From Bailinhaonella thermotolerans (GTDB lineage Bacteria > Actinomycetota > Actinomycetes > Streptosporangiales > Streptosporangiaceae): a DNA stretch of 64,000 bases. The stretch is from positions 682,001 to 746,000 of the forward strand of contig NZ_QZEY01000002.1 of the NCBI RefSeq assembly GCF_003594875.1. Direction: 5' to 3'. Made by a program: the position numbers and the translations under genes. The notes below the pieces were generated by a model. That model saw only the letters and a program-made list of their open reading frames with translations, made no database searches and was not told the origin of the DNA. Positions within the stretch are counted from its first letter, which is position 1, and every line of letters starts with the position of its first letter. This document shows positions 53,498-64,000 of this stretch, in pieces.

Positions 53498-53527
53498 ACG
53501 GCCCGGCGGAGGGGTCCGCCGGGCCGT
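53498..53527. terminator. Bidirectional terminator between aminotransferase and leuS
   Basis: Arms ACGGCCCGGCGGA (53498-53510) and TCCGCCGGGCCGT (53515-53527) form a perfect 13-bp stem with a GGGG loop, between two convergent genes. Confidence 0.75.
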
Positions 53528-53542
53528 CCGAGCCGTCCGGTG

Positions 53543-56002
<2,460 letters not shown>

Positions 56003-56026
56003 TTCGGTTCCCTCGTCTATCGCGAT

Positions 56027-56091
56027 CCTCTGCGGTCCCAGAGGCCGGCCGCCGTCATAACAGCAAAGCGCCCCCCGTGGGCACGAGGGGC
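56027..56091 (-). promoter_or_regulatory. Hairpins in the leuS leader region
   Basis: On the minus strand a 10-bp stem (GCCCCTCGTG / CACGGGGGGC, one G-U pair; 56091-56070) is followed by GCTTTGCTGTT, and a second hairpin CCTCTG/CAGAGG (56044-56027) lies just upstream of the leuS ribosome site. The first resembles an attenuator. The second loop reads GGACCG, so TGGGACCGC superficially recalls a T-box core, but no specifier stem was found. The whole gap 56003-56430 (428 bp) holds no gene that I can support. Confidence 0.35.
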
Positions 56092-56430
56092 TGGCCGCGC
56101 CGACCGGCCGTCTTTTCCTGATCAGAGTCTCAGTACGGCGTCAGCGCGGCCGACCGAGAAGCTGCCGGACGGCTCGCATAGCCCAAGGGTAGCGCAAAGG
56201 GCAATGCGCCGAGGGGCCGAATTCGGGCGCACATCGCGCATCGGTAACCACCCCTTTATCTTCGGTCCTCTACCATCTCTCCCGGAGGAGGTCCCGGCGG
56301 GCTCTCCGCCGCGGATCCGGGGCGATCCGCCCGGCGATACCGGTCGCCACCCCAACCAGCCAGTCATCGGCGCCGCACGACGACCCGCCCCACGGCGTCA
56401 TCAGGGCGAGAGCACGGGAGCGACACAGCG

Positions 56431-57396
56431 ATGAGCGACCAGAGAGCCGGAGATCGCGTCGCGGAGGTCGAGGAGGAGCGCTTCGTCACGGCCGCGCAGA
56501 TCAGCGGCCCCAAGACGCCGCCCGCCGATCGCCAGCGGGAGTTGTGGAAGACCGTCTGGGGCGAGGGCTCCGGCGACGGGTCGGAGGAGGGGTTCGAGAA
56601 CCGCTTCGCCGACATCGAGGCGGGCATCGGCGACGATGACGGCCCCGGACGCGGGCGGCGCGTGTGGCCGTGGGCGGTGGCGGGATCGGCCGCGGTGGCC
56701 CTGGTCGCGGTGGTCGTCACGGCGTTCGCGACGGGCACGCTCGGCGGCTCGGAGGAGCCCCCGAAGCCCCCGCAGACGCGCCAGAGCGCCCCGGTCGGCG
56801 CGGGCAAGAGCACCCAGCCGGCCAAGGAGGCGCTGCCGCCGCTCCCCCGCTACAAGGGCACCCGGTCGCCGGTGACGGGACAGGTCAAGGACCGCCAGTC
56901 CGGGCTGCACTACGCCGCGCTGGGCGGCCGCTGGCAGCTCGACCAGCGCACCCCGACCGAGCTGCGCGCTAAATACGGCTTCTCCACCCGCCAGTACGTC
57001 CCGCTGGGCCAGGACTCCCAGGGCAGGCAGGTCTTCGCCCACGTCATGTCCGGCCCGCTGCCGACCCGCCTGGCCCCGCAGTACACCGGCGCCGCGGACA
57101 TGAACAAGGTGCTGCGCGCCACGGCCTACGAGGTCAAGAAGCGCTTCTACGGCGCGGCGGCGCTGGCGACGAAGACCGCCGAGCAGCGCTTCAAGGTCGG
57201 CGGCCGCCCGGCCGAGCTGATGGCGTTCGAGATCAGGAACCGCCGCGCGGGCACCAAGATCACCAAGGACACGGTCGTCTTCGCCGCCGTGGACACCGGC
57301 CGCGCGCTGCCGGCGATCCTCTACATCGCCATCCCCGACACCCAGAAGTCCCTGCTCCCGGACATCAACACCATCATCAAGTCCATCAAGCCCTGA
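56431..57396 (+). CDS. Actinobacterial one-TM protein of unknown function
   Basis: A 321-aa protein: an acidic cytoplasmic N-terminus (1-75, with FVTAAQISGPKTPPADRQRELWKTVWG), one TM helix (WPWAVAGSAAVALVAVVVTAF, about 80-100), a Pro/Ser/Gln-rich linker, and an extracytoplasmic domain (about 135-321: YKGTRSPVTGQVKDRQSGLHYAALGGRWQL, ATAYEVKKRFYGAAALATKTAEQRFKVGGRPAELMAFEI). The layout (cytoplasmic tail, TM, globular exterior) is common in actinobacterial envelope proteins. I do not recognise its family. The ATG has GGGAG about 10 nt upstream. Confidence 0.75.
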   Translation: MSDQRAGDRVAEVEEERFVTAAQISGPKTPPADRQRELWKTVWGEGSGDGSEEGFENRFADIEAGIGDDDGPGRGRRVWPWAVAGSAAVALVAVVVTAFATGTLGGSEEPPKPPQTRQSAPVGAGKSTQPAKEALPPLPRYKGTRSPVTGQVKDRQSGLHYAALGGRWQLDQRTPTELRAKYGFSTRQYVPLGQDSQGRQVFAHVMSGPLPTRLAPQYTGAADMNKVLRATAYEVKKRFYGAAALATKTAEQRFKVGGRPAELMAFEIRNRRAGTKITKDTVVFAAVDTGRALPAILYIAIPDTQKSLLPDINTIIKSIKP

Positions 57397-57495
57397 CCCG
57401 GGCGCACGGCTCACGGGCGCACGACGCGGGCGCGTCCGCTCCCGCACGGCGGCGCCCGCTCCGCCCTGCTCGCCTCGCCCGCCCGGGCGTCCCGT

Positions 57496-57577
57496 GCCGT
57501 ACGGCTCGCCTCGCCTGCCCGGGCGTCCCGTGCCGTACGGCTCGCCTCGCCTGCCCGGGCGTCCCGGGCCGTACGGC
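57496..57577. repeat. 36-bp tandem repeat with GCCGTACGGC core
   Basis: GCCGTACGGC recurs at 57496, 57532 and 57568, exactly 36 bp apart, and the bases between (TCGCCTCGCCTGCCCGGGCG then TCCCGT/TCCCGG) are repeated too. A decayed copy without the core precedes it (about 57464-57495). The array fills the gap between the convergent one-TM protein and P450 genes. Confidence 0.9.
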
Positions 57578-57595
57578 TCGCGCGAGCCGTACGGC
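57568..57595. terminator. Perfect 28-bp palindrome of two GCCGTACGGC units
   Basis: GCCGTACGGCTCGC (57568-57581) is followed directly by its exact inverse (57582-57595). It sits 8 bp beyond the P450 stop codon and probably ends both convergent transcripts. Confidence 0.75.
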
Positions 57596-57603
57596 CGGGG
57601 GCG

Positions 57604-58872
57604 TCAGAACTCGCAGGGCATGCGCTTGATGCCGTTGATGAAGCTGGAGTAGAGGCGGTCGGGCTTGCCCGCCTCCAGCCGGGGGACGCGCTTCAGGAGC
57701 TCGCGGAACATCACGGTGATCTCGCGGCGGGCGAGGTGGGCGCCGAGGCAGAAGTGCGGGCCCGGGCCGCCGAAGCCGACGTGGGGGTTGGGGTCGCGGG
57801 TGATGTCGAACCGCTGCGGGTCGGCGAAGACGCTCTCGTCGCGGTTCGCGGACCAGTAGAAGAGGACGGCCTTCTCGCCCTTGCGGTAGAGGTTGCCGTT
57901 CATCTCGAAGTCGCGGGTGACCTTGCGCCGCATGAAGTTGACGGGCGAGGCCAGCCGTACGATCTCCTCGACCGCGCGGGGGGCGTGACCGTCGATGTCG
58001 GAGAGCCAGCGGGCGCGCTGGTCCGGGTTGGTGGTCAGCAGGCGCATGCCGTACGAGATGGCGTTGCGGGTGGTCTCGTTGCCCGCGACGACGAGCAGGA
58101 TGAAGAACGAGCCGAGCTCCTGGTCGGTGAGGTGCTCGCCGTCGATGTTGGCGTGGACCAGGGTCGAGATCAGGTCGTCGGTGGGCTTCTCCTTGCGGAA
58201 CGCCGCCAGGTCCATGACGAGCCGCTGGAGCTCCATGCCCGCGGTGAGCAGCTTGGCGGCGGCCTGGTCGAAGTCCTCGACGTACTCGGGGTCGAAGCCG
58301 CCCAGGATCACGTTCGACCGGTCGAACACGAACTGGTAGTGCTCCTCGGAGATCCCCATCATGTCGCAGATGATCTTCAGCGGCAGCCGCGCCGCGACCT
58401 GCGTCACGAAGTCCCCCGGCCCGTCGGCCAGCAGGTCGTCCACGATCCGGCCGGCGGCGACCTCGACGTCGTCCTCGAACTTCTTGATCATGCGCGGGGT
58501 GAAGGCCCGCGAGACGATCCGCCGCAGGCGCGCGTGGCGCGGGTCGTCCATGTTGATCATCGATCCGAAGTACTCGGCCAGGTCCGGCGGCATGTCGGGG
58601 ATGTTGGTCGCCCCTCCGTCGCCGGAGGAGAACACCTCGGGGTTGCGGCTCGCCTCCAGCACGTCGGCGTGCCGCACGAGCGCGTGGTATCCGGGCCCCG
58701 GCGGCGCGAACGAGACCTCGAACTCCTGATAGAAGGCGGGCCGCTCCTCCCGCCGCAGCAGCTCGAACGCGTGCTCCCGCTCCGCCATCGGGCGGGCCCA
58801 GAAGTCGAAATCGGACAGGTCGAAGTCGGCCACAGAAGTGATGGGCCGCCGTTCCGTCGGCTCTGCAGTCAC
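57604..58872 (-). CDS. Cytochrome P450 (CYP125/CYP124/CYP142-like)
   Basis: A 422-aa soluble bacterial P450. The I-helix oxygen motif is AGNETTRNAISYGM, the ExxR is in AVEEIVRLASPVNFMRR, and the haem-binding loop is HVGFGGPGPHFCLGAHLAR with the Cys ligand. The EFEVSFAPPGPGYHALVRHADV and SSGDGGATNIPDMP segments resemble the CYP124/125/142 group that hydroxylates sterol side chains or methyl-branched lipids; the substrate is inferred from resemblance only. Start GTG at 58872 is preferred over TTG 58920, because a TTGACG promoter-like element lies between them. It is followed by the 28-bp palindrome. No redox partner is adjacent. Confidence 0.88.
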   Translation of the reverse strand: MTAEPTERRPITSVADFDLSDFDFWARPMAEREHAFELLRREERPAFYQEFEVSFAPPGPGYHALVRHADVLEASRNPEVFSSGDGGATNIPDMPPDLAEYFGSMINMDDPRHARLRRIVSRAFTPRMIKKFEDDVEVAAGRIVDDLLADGPGDFVTQVAARLPLKIICDMMGISEEHYQFVFDRSNVILGGFDPEYVEDFDQAAAKLLTAGMELQRLVMDLAAFRKEKPTDDLISTLVHANIDGEHLTDQELGSFFILLVVAGNETTRNAISYGMRLLTTNPDQRARWLSDIDGHAPRAVEEIVRLASPVNFMRRKVTRDFEMNGNLYRKGEKAVLFYWSANRDESVFADPQRFDITRDPNPHVGFGGPGPHFCLGAHLARREITVMFRELLKRVPRLEAGKPDRLYSSFINGIKRMPCEF

Positions 58873-59164
58873 GCCCCCATGCTTTACAAAGCCCCCACTT
58901 ACGTCAAGGACATCGTTCAATCCCGTACGGCGGGCATCCGCCCTCCATTCCCGACGGAAACGCTCGACGAACGGTGGGACGCGCGGGACGAACGGCGTAC
59001 CGGCAGGGGGAGCGCCAGTGTCCGGAACCCCGCTCCCGAGGACGTCGCGGCGGGCACGCGGAAGATCCGGCAGGCCGGTCGGCGAGGCCGCACGGGCACC
59101 CGGCCCCGTCGCCCGGCCGCTGACCGGCGGCCCGGCGATCAGCGAAATCGGGCGGGGGTGGGGG

Positions 59165-61936
59165 TTAGGGGAGTTTCAGGTGGACGGTGGCTATCTGCCA
59201 GGGGCGGAGGGGGAGGGTCGCGCGGCCGTCGGCGACCTTGAGGGGGGTGGTGGGGGCGCCCAGGAGGTCGCAGTGGCGGGCTTCGGTGAAGGGGCCGGTC
59301 AGGTGGGCCCGGGTCGGCTCGGGGGTCTGGGAGATCAGGCGGACCTCGGTCCATTCGTCCCGGCGGCGGAGGGCGCCCAGGACCACGCCGTCGCCGGTGA
59401 CGGAGAGGCCGGCCTCCGGCCGGGGCAGGGCGGCGGTGCCGCGGGCCCAGCCGGGGAGGGGGAGCAGGTCGTGACGGAACTCCTCGGCCGCCCGGAGGAT
59501 GCCCGACTCGTGCCATTCGCCGTCGTACGGCAGCAGGGCCAGATCCACGGCCTGGTCGCCCCGGCACTGGGCCTCGGGGGCGGGGATCTGGGGCCCGGCG
59601 GGCTCGTCGCGGTATCGGTGGCGGTTGCGCGACAGCAGGCCCACCGAGCGCAGGAGGGTGACGGCCAGTTCCGCGCCGTCCGCCGTCAGCTCGTACTCGG
59701 TCGGATGGGTGAGGAGCACGGCGGCGCCGCCCGCGGCCACGAAACCCGAGGCCGGGAACGTGGGGAGGGGGTGCTCCCCGCAGCCGCCCTCGGCGCTCGT
59801 CCCGCGCTCGGTGACGGCGTACTGCCCCTCGGCGTACGACGTGGTGGCGTGGCGCGGCAGGGGGACGTGGAGGCGGAGCCGGTGGTCGGCGGCGCGGTTG
59901 TCGAAGGTGATCCGCAGGCGGGCGAAGGGCTCCCCGGCGCGGAGGGACACGGCGGTGGTGACCGTGACCCGTTCCCGGGAGCGGGACCGCGCGTCGTGGG
60001 CGAAGTCGCCGGCGGCGGGCCAGTCGTACGTCCGCAGGACGGCGATCTCCCCGAGCAGGGGGCCGTCGTGGACCGCCCGGACCGTGACCGTGAGGGGATC
60101 GGTGACCAGGAGGTCGGCGGCGGGGGGCGCGTAGTTGTAGGTGTCGCCCAGGTCGCCGCCGTCGGCGAGGCGGGCCGCGCCCGTGATCCTGACTCCCCCG
60201 GCGGAGGTGAGCGTGAGGGTGCCGTCGGCCTCGACGTCCACCCGCAGCAGCCCGTTGTCCAGGGAACGGCCCGCGCGGCGCACGGGATCGGGCGGGGGCG
60301 GCGCGGAGCCGGGCGCGGCGGGGCGGACGGAGGCGTGCCCGAGCGGGGGGACCTCGACGAGGGCGGCCACGACGGTCCGGGGCGCGGCGACGACGCGGAC
60401 GCGCCACGGCCCCGGCTCGTCCGGGAGGATCGCGTCGAGGGCGTGGCGGACGTCGTCCACGTCGAAGGGGCGGCCGGCGCGGCGGGCGACGTGGAAGGTG
60501 AGCTCCCGGTCGCCGATGTCCCAGTCGGTGATCTCCTGGCCGTACAGCTCCACGCCGTGAACGCGCTTGAGGACCGCCGGCAGGCCGGACGCGTCGTACA
60601 CGTCGTCCGCGAGCAGGGTCGGGTGGGCGCTCAGCGGCTGCGCCGGGACGGGGACGCCGCCGGGGCCCTCCAGGGCCGTGCCCTCCACGTCCAGCGTGAC
60701 CAGGGCGCGGCGGGGGAAGGGGCTGGGGTTGAAGATCAGGTACCCGTCGTGCGGGACCCACCCGCCCAGCGCGAGGCCGGCCATGTCGATCACGGCGCGG
60801 CCGAGCTGCTCGGCCTCGGCGAGGCGCGCCGCGACCTGCTGGGCGGTCTCGTCGCAGCCGCAGCCGGTCACCGAGTCGTGGCAGCTCGCGTCGATCAGCC
60901 GGTGCCAGGCCATGTCGAGGAAGCGGTCGGCGGCGGGCCCGGTCCACAGGGCGGCGAGCGGCTCGGCGTAGCGCTCCACGACGCGTTCGGCCGCGCCCAT
61001 GGCCCGCTTGAGGTGGACGCGGGCGGAGAGCACGCCGGGGAGGATGTTGGCGCGGGCGTGGGAGCGCAGTTCGCCGCGCACCTCGGGCAGCCCCTCCACC
61101 GTCTCCGGCTCGCCGGCGAAGAACTCCGCCAGCGTGGCGAGCCGCAGCGGGACGCCGGTGGCCCGGGCGGCCTCCTCCAGGAGATCGGGCAGGCCGGCCG
61201 CCGGGGCGGTGTGGTCGGCGCCGTACATGCCGAGGACGGGGCCGCCGTCCGCGCGCCAGGGCTCCATGGCGTCCGCCAGGGCCTGGACGCGCTTGGCGGT
61301 CAGGGCGGGCTCCCCGGGGTCCTCGAAGACGCCCGCGGCGTTGCCGTACCCGCCCTCGGGGAGGTACCGCGTCCGGATCGAGGTGCCGTCGGGCGAGGTC
61401 CAGGCGAAGACGTCCCGGTCCACGCTCGCGGGCACGCCGCGCCACACGCACGCGTGCCGGATCCCCGCCCCGGCGAGGATCTGCGGCATCTGGGCGGCGT
61501 GCCCGAACATGTCCGGCAGGTAGCCGACGCGCATCGCCCCGCCCAGCTCCCCGGCGCGGCGCAGGCCGAGCTCCAGGTTGCGGATGATGTTCTCGCCCGA
61601 GCACAGGAACTCGTCGAGCAGGATCCGCCAGGGCCCGACGGCGAGCCGTCCCTCGCGCACGAGCGCGGCGACGGTCTCGCGGCGCTCGGGCCGCACCTCC
61701 AGGTAGTCGTCCACGGCGGCGAGCTGGCCGTCGAGGGTGAACCGGTGCCGGGGGTCGCGCTCCATGCGGTCGAGCACGTCGTCCAGCAGCCCGGCCAGCC
61801 GCAGCCGGAACCGCTGGAACGGCAGGTACCACTCCCGGTCCCAGTGCGTGTGCGGCACGATCACGATCTCCCGCCGCCCGCGTCCGTCCACGCCCGCACC
61901 GCCTCTCCGCGCCGATTCCCGCCGCCCGGCCTTCAC
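59165..61936 (-). CDS. Glycoside hydrolase family 38 alpha-mannosidase
   Basis: A 923-aa GH38 enzyme. The N-terminal catalytic barrel starts with VPHTHWDREWY (zinc ligands His and Asp), contains the nucleophile Asp in GYLPDMFGHAAQMP, further motifs YGADHTAPAAGLPDLL, and zinc His in SCHDSVTGCG. A middle helical domain and C-terminal beta-sandwich domains follow (LNGLLRV-like DNGLLRVDVEADGTLTLT, FDNRAADHRLRLHVPLP, WQIATVHLKL). It should cleave alpha-mannosides, probably in the cytoplasm since no signal peptide is present. Start GTG at 61936 overlaps the stop of the upstream oxidoreductase gene. It ends the operon. Confidence 0.9.
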   Translation of the reverse strand: MKAGRRESARRGGAGVDGRGRREIVIVPHTHWDREWYLPFQRFRLRLAGLLDDVLDRMERDPRHRFTLDGQLAAVDDYLEVRPERRETVAALVREGRLAVGPWRILLDEFLCSGENIIRNLELGLRRAGELGGAMRVGYLPDMFGHAAQMPQILAGAGIRHACVWRGVPASVDRDVFAWTSPDGTSIRTRYLPEGGYGNAAGVFEDPGEPALTAKRVQALADAMEPWRADGGPVLGMYGADHTAPAAGLPDLLEEAARATGVPLRLATLAEFFAGEPETVEGLPEVRGELRSHARANILPGVLSARVHLKRAMGAAERVVERYAEPLAALWTGPAADRFLDMAWHRLIDASCHDSVTGCGCDETAQQVAARLAEAEQLGRAVIDMAGLALGGWVPHDGYLIFNPSPFPRRALVTLDVEGTALEGPGGVPVPAQPLSAHPTLLADDVYDASGLPAVLKRVHGVELYGQEITDWDIGDRELTFHVARRAGRPFDVDDVRHALDAILPDEPGPWRVRVVAAPRTVVAALVEVPPLGHASVRPAAPGSAPPPPDPVRRAGRSLDNGLLRVDVEADGTLTLTSAGGVRITGAARLADGGDLGDTYNYAPPAADLLVTDPLTVTVRAVHDGPLLGEIAVLRTYDWPAAGDFAHDARSRSRERVTVTTAVSLRAGEPFARLRITFDNRAADHRLRLHVPLPRHATTSYAEGQYAVTERGTSAEGGCGEHPLPTFPASGFVAAGGAAVLLTHPTEYELTADGAELAVTLLRSVGLLSRNRHRYRDEPAGPQIPAPEAQCRGDQAVDLALLPYDGEWHESGILRAAEEFRHDLLPLPGWARGTAALPRPEAGLSVTGDGVVLGALRRRDEWTEVRLISQTPEPTRAHLTGPFTEARHCDLLGAPTTPLKVADGRATLPLRPWQIATVHLKLP

Positions 61937-63333
61937 ACGCCCTCCCCGCCCGGCGACCCCTGTCCTCCCGGTGACCCCTGTCCTCCCGGTGACCCCGCGC
62001 CCCCGGTCCCCTCCCCGCCCATCGTCCCCGCGGCCCCGGTCCCCGCCCCGCCCGGCGTCCCCGCGGCGCCGGCCCCGGTGCTGCCGTCTCCGGTCCCCGG
62101 AGCCGCTCCCGTCCCGTACGGCGGCGCCTCCGCCCTCCCCCGCGGGCCGTCCGCCTTCTCGTGCGGCTCCGCCCCGGTGGACGCGCCACCGTCGCGGGGC
62201 GCCGGGACCGCGTCGTACGGCGGGAGCTCGGCCGCCTCCCCGCCGCAGGGCAGCCCGGTCAGCTCGGCGAGGCGCCGTACGGCGAGCTGGGCGGTCACGA
62301 TGTCGGCGGCGCCGCCCGCGAGGCCGGTGAGCGGGGGCGTCCCCGCCGTGGCCAGCGCGTGGAAGGCGGCGAGCTGCTCCTCGAACGCCTCGGTGACGCT
62401 GCGGAACTCCGCCCGCCGCTCGGCGTCCCCGTCGCCCCCGGACACCGTGAGCGCGGTGGGCGCGTTGAGCAGGTACGGCGCGGGGAAGACCAGCTCCAGC
62501 GAGCCGCCCTCGCAGTGCACCGCGACGGTCTCGCGGTAGGCCGGGTGCCCGGGCAGGAAGTGCCAGTGGATGGAGTACCTCGCGCCGGTCGCGAGCCGTC
62601 CCGACAGCTCGACCGACCCCGGCCCGGCGCCGTCCCCCGCCCACCAGGCCGCGTGGTCCACGGTCGCCGGGGGCCCGCCCGCGAACGTCCTGATCAGCGA
62701 CAGGTCGTGGCAGACGCTCGTCAGCACCACCTCGTACACCCGGCGCAGGGGCCCCTCGGCCGTCCCCACGGCGCGCCGCAGCAGGTCGTCCTCGATCTGG
62801 CGCAGCCGCCGCGCGGCCTCGGGCGGGACGTCCCCGGGGGGCGGCCCGAGGCGGGCGAACGCGAGCTGCGCGTCGGGCTCGGGGTGCAGCACGGTCACCT
62901 GGATCGCCCGCACCGCCGCCGGTCCGCCCATCTCCCCCAGCAGCCGCGCGGCCCGCCGGACCGCCGGGTCGTACTGCTTCATGTAGGCCACCATGAGCCG
63001 CGCGTCCCAGCCCCGCAGCGCCTCCGCCTCGGCCCGCGTGTAGGCGAGGGGCTTCTCGCAGAGCACCGCGTATCCCCGCTCCAGGGCCGCGCGCGCCGCC
63101 TCGCCGTGCGACCCCGAGGTGAGCAGCAGCACCCCCTCGAACCCCCCGGCGTCCAGCATGGCCGCGAGGCCGGTGTACGGCGCCGCCCCGAACCGCCGTC
63201 CCACCGCTCCGGCGGTCCCCGCCGACAGGTCGCACACGGCCACGACGTCGAACAGGTCCGCCCGCCGTTCCAGCAGCGGCAGGTGCACCGCCCTGGCCAC
63301 GACGCCCAGCCCGGCCACCGCCACCCGGATCAC
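61933..63333 (-). CDS. Gfo/Idh/MocA family oxidoreductase with collagen-like tail
   Basis: A 466-aa NAD(P)-dependent sugar oxidoreductase. The Rossmann start VAVAGLGVVARAVHLPLLERR (dinucleotide-binding GxGxxA variant), the EKP motif in LCEKPLAYTRAEAEALRG and the substrate-side YMKQYDPAVRR identify the family. Residues 365-466 form a Gly/Ala/Pro/Thr-rich low-complexity tail ending in repeated GSPGGQ units, which is not seen in normal family members of about 350 aa. The tail is encoded by 18-bp tandem repeats near 61940-61990. It is co-transcribed with the GH38 gene and the isomerase-like gene, so it probably handles a mannose-derived sugar. Confidence 0.85.
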   Translation of the reverse strand: MIRVAVAGLGVVARAVHLPLLERRADLFDVVAVCDLSAGTAGAVGRRFGAAPYTGLAAMLDAGGFEGVLLLTSGSHGEAARAALERGYAVLCEKPLAYTRAEAEALRGWDARLMVAYMKQYDPAVRRAARLLGEMGGPAAVRAIQVTVLHPEPDAQLAFARLGPPPGDVPPEAARRLRQIEDDLLRRAVGTAEGPLRRVYEVVLTSVCHDLSLIRTFAGGPPATVDHAAWWAGDGAGPGSVELSGRLATGARYSIHWHFLPGHPAYRETVAVHCEGGSLELVFPAPYLLNAPTALTVSGGDGDAERRAEFRSVTEAFEEQLAAFHALATAGTPPLTGLAGGAADIVTAQLAVRRLAELTGLPCGGEAAELPPYDAVPAPRDGGASTGAEPHEKADGPRGRAEAPPYGTGAAPGTGDGSTGAGAAGTPGGAGTGAAGTMGGEGTGGAGSPGGQGSPGGQGSPGGEGV

Positions 63334-63391
63334 GCGCGTCCTCCCCGCTCCGCCGGTCGTCCTCCGGCGCGGCCTCGCCGCCGGTCCGCGG

Positions 63392-64000
63392 TCATCGGTC
63401 CTCCCCTGTCGCGAGATCGGCCGGCGCGGGCCGTACGGCTGACGCGGCGGCCAGGGCCGCGCCGAGGCGGGCGAGGTTGTGGCGCTGGTCGGCCAGGGCG
63501 GCGGACGGGTCGGGGGCCACGGCGTCCTGTTCGACGACGAGCCAGCCGGTGTAGCCGGAGCCCCGGAGGGCGGCGGCGAAGGCGGCCAGGTCGAGGTCGC
63601 CCTCGCCGAGGCGGGGGAAGACGGGGGCGCGGATCGCGGCCCACAGGTCGCCGCCCGAGGCGCGGACGCGAGCGCAGGCGTCGCGGGAGGCGTCCTTGAC
63701 GTGGATCTGGCGGACGCGGCCGGCGTACTTCCGCAGGGCGGCGACGGGGTCGCCGCCGGCCAGGAGGAGGTGGCCGGTGTCCAGGCAGAGCGAGACGTCC
63801 GTCTCCTCCAGGGCCCGGTCGATCTCGGCCTCCGTCTCGATCCCGGTGCCGAGGTGGTGGTGGAGCACCGGCTCCAGGCCCCGGGCCCGGCAGCGGGCGG
63901 CGGCCCGGCGGACGCGCTCCCGCAGGCGGGGCCAGTCCCCCGCCGGGGGCACGGCGGGAGTGCCGGGGCGGGCGAAGCGGGGCGGGTCGGGCGGCGGGCC
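63392..64000 (-). CDS. Sugar phosphate isomerase/epimerase-type TIM barrel (5' end outside window)
   Basis: At least 203 residues are visible and the frame stays open to the window edge, so the gene begins upstream of position 64000. The C-terminal half of an AP-endonuclease-2/xylose isomerase-like barrel is clear: PVLHHHLGTGIETEAEIDRALE, VSLCLDTGHLLLAGGDP (metal-binding Asp-His), IHVKDASRDACARV and GWLVVEQD. It resembles IolE, Hyi and 3-dehydroshikimate dehydratase relatives; no specific activity can be assigned. The stop is 58 bp upstream of the oxidoreductase start, so it belongs to the GH38 operon. A GTG at 63952 could start a shortened protein but would remove half the barrel. Confidence 0.8.
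   Translation of the reverse strand, partial: GPPPDPPRFARPGTPAVPPAGDWPRLRERVRRAAARCRARGLEPVLHHHLGTGIETEAEIDRALEETDVSLCLDTGHLLLAGGDPVAALRKYAGRVRQIHVKDASRDACARVRASGGDLWAAIRAPVFPRLGEGDLDLAAFAAALRGSGYTGWLVVEQDAVAPDPSAALADQRHNLARLGAALAAASAVRPAPADLATGEDR

Noticed and set aside
56025-56050. T-box riboswitch for leuS (TGGGACCGC resembles TGGNACCGC)
   Set aside because: The variable base would demand a tRNA discriminator C, which tRNA-Leu lacks. No specifier loop with a Leu codon or full anti-terminator was found.
57460-57595. CRISPR-like array with 36-bp period
   Set aside because: The whole 36-bp unit is repeated, including the part that would be spacer, and no cas genes are present.
58873-58920. 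P450 start at TTG 58920
   Set aside because: A promoter-like TTGACG lies downstream of that codon, and the added 16 residues show no family likeness; GTG 58872 is preferred.
59165-63235. GH38 reading frame open for 1356 codons, suggesting a longer protein
   Set aside because: The upstream part is a shifted reading of the Gfo/Idh/MocA gene. The GTG at 61936 overlapping that gene's stop codon is the natural start and gives the family length.

Overview
The window is 64 kb of very GC-rich DNA (roughly 70-75% G+C by eye) with GTG starts, strong GGAGG-type ribosome sites, several leaderless-looking starts and almost only G or C at third codon positions. The gene set (an HrdB/RpoD-type sigma factor with a long Lys/Ala and acidic N-terminal extension, an actinobacterial second GyrB/ParE, lexA next to a LysM gene, nrdR-nrdJ, DUF1876 and DUF7455 proteins) points to a chromosomal segment of a filamentous actinomycete, probably Streptosporangiales/Thermomonosporaceae-like. 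The rank is an inference. As I recall, parE, hrdB, lexA, nrdR and nrdJ also lie close together in Streptomyces, so the backbone looks ancestral. I see no phage, insertion sequence, CRISPR array, rRNA or tRNA.

Layout: 0-3.8 kb, second type IIA topoisomerase B subunit, small zinc-ribbon protein, GNAT. 3.8-6.9 kb, a carbohydrate ABC importer (lipoprotein plus two permeases, no ATPase). 6.9-16 kb, YaaA, principal sigma factor preceded by a PAS-PAS-GAF-PP2C phosphatase, small helical protein, a 525-aa conserved unknown, an SMR pump, a thioesterase. 16-21.3 kb, ABC1 kinase, then a pyroglutamate/D-glutamate cluster (DUF1445, PxpA, PxpB, PxpC). 21.3-27 kb, a convergent dipeptide-type ABC importer with a fused double ATPase. 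27.4-31.5 kb, an amide-utilisation unit (MarR, divergent cytoplasmic AmiC-like sensor, APC permease, acetamidase/formamidase). 31.6-39.3 kb, DUF1876, a membrane-anchored tandem CbbX-type AAA protein facing a TPR-membrane-FMN-barrel fusion, an MFS exporter, a gene-poor stretch with a large nested inverted repeat, and a small secreted acidic/His peptide. 39.5-46 kb, DoxX, LtrA, a divergent MBL/winged-helix pair, a TetR-controlled flavin monooxygenase and a VOC protein. 46-56 kb, nrdJ, nrdR with paired NrdR boxes, an SOS-boxed LysM cell-division-suppressor candidate divergent from lexA, a MalY-type aminotransferase and leuS. 56-64 kb, a one-TM protein, a CYP125/124-like P450, and a carbohydrate operon (TIM-barrel isomerase, Gfo/Idh/MocA oxidoreductase with a collagen-like tail, GH38 alpha-mannosidase).

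The most unusual features are: the palindrome GCCGTACGGC, found by hand about 25 times (16 of them outside genes, arrayed at about 30-38 bp or paired as terminator hairpins in 3' flanks), which behaves like a REP-type element; a probable CTG start codon on pxpA; the TPR-membrane-FMN-barrel fusion beside the double AAA protein; the nested inverted repeat at 38.4 kb; and the two LexA boxes shared by lexA and the LysM gene.
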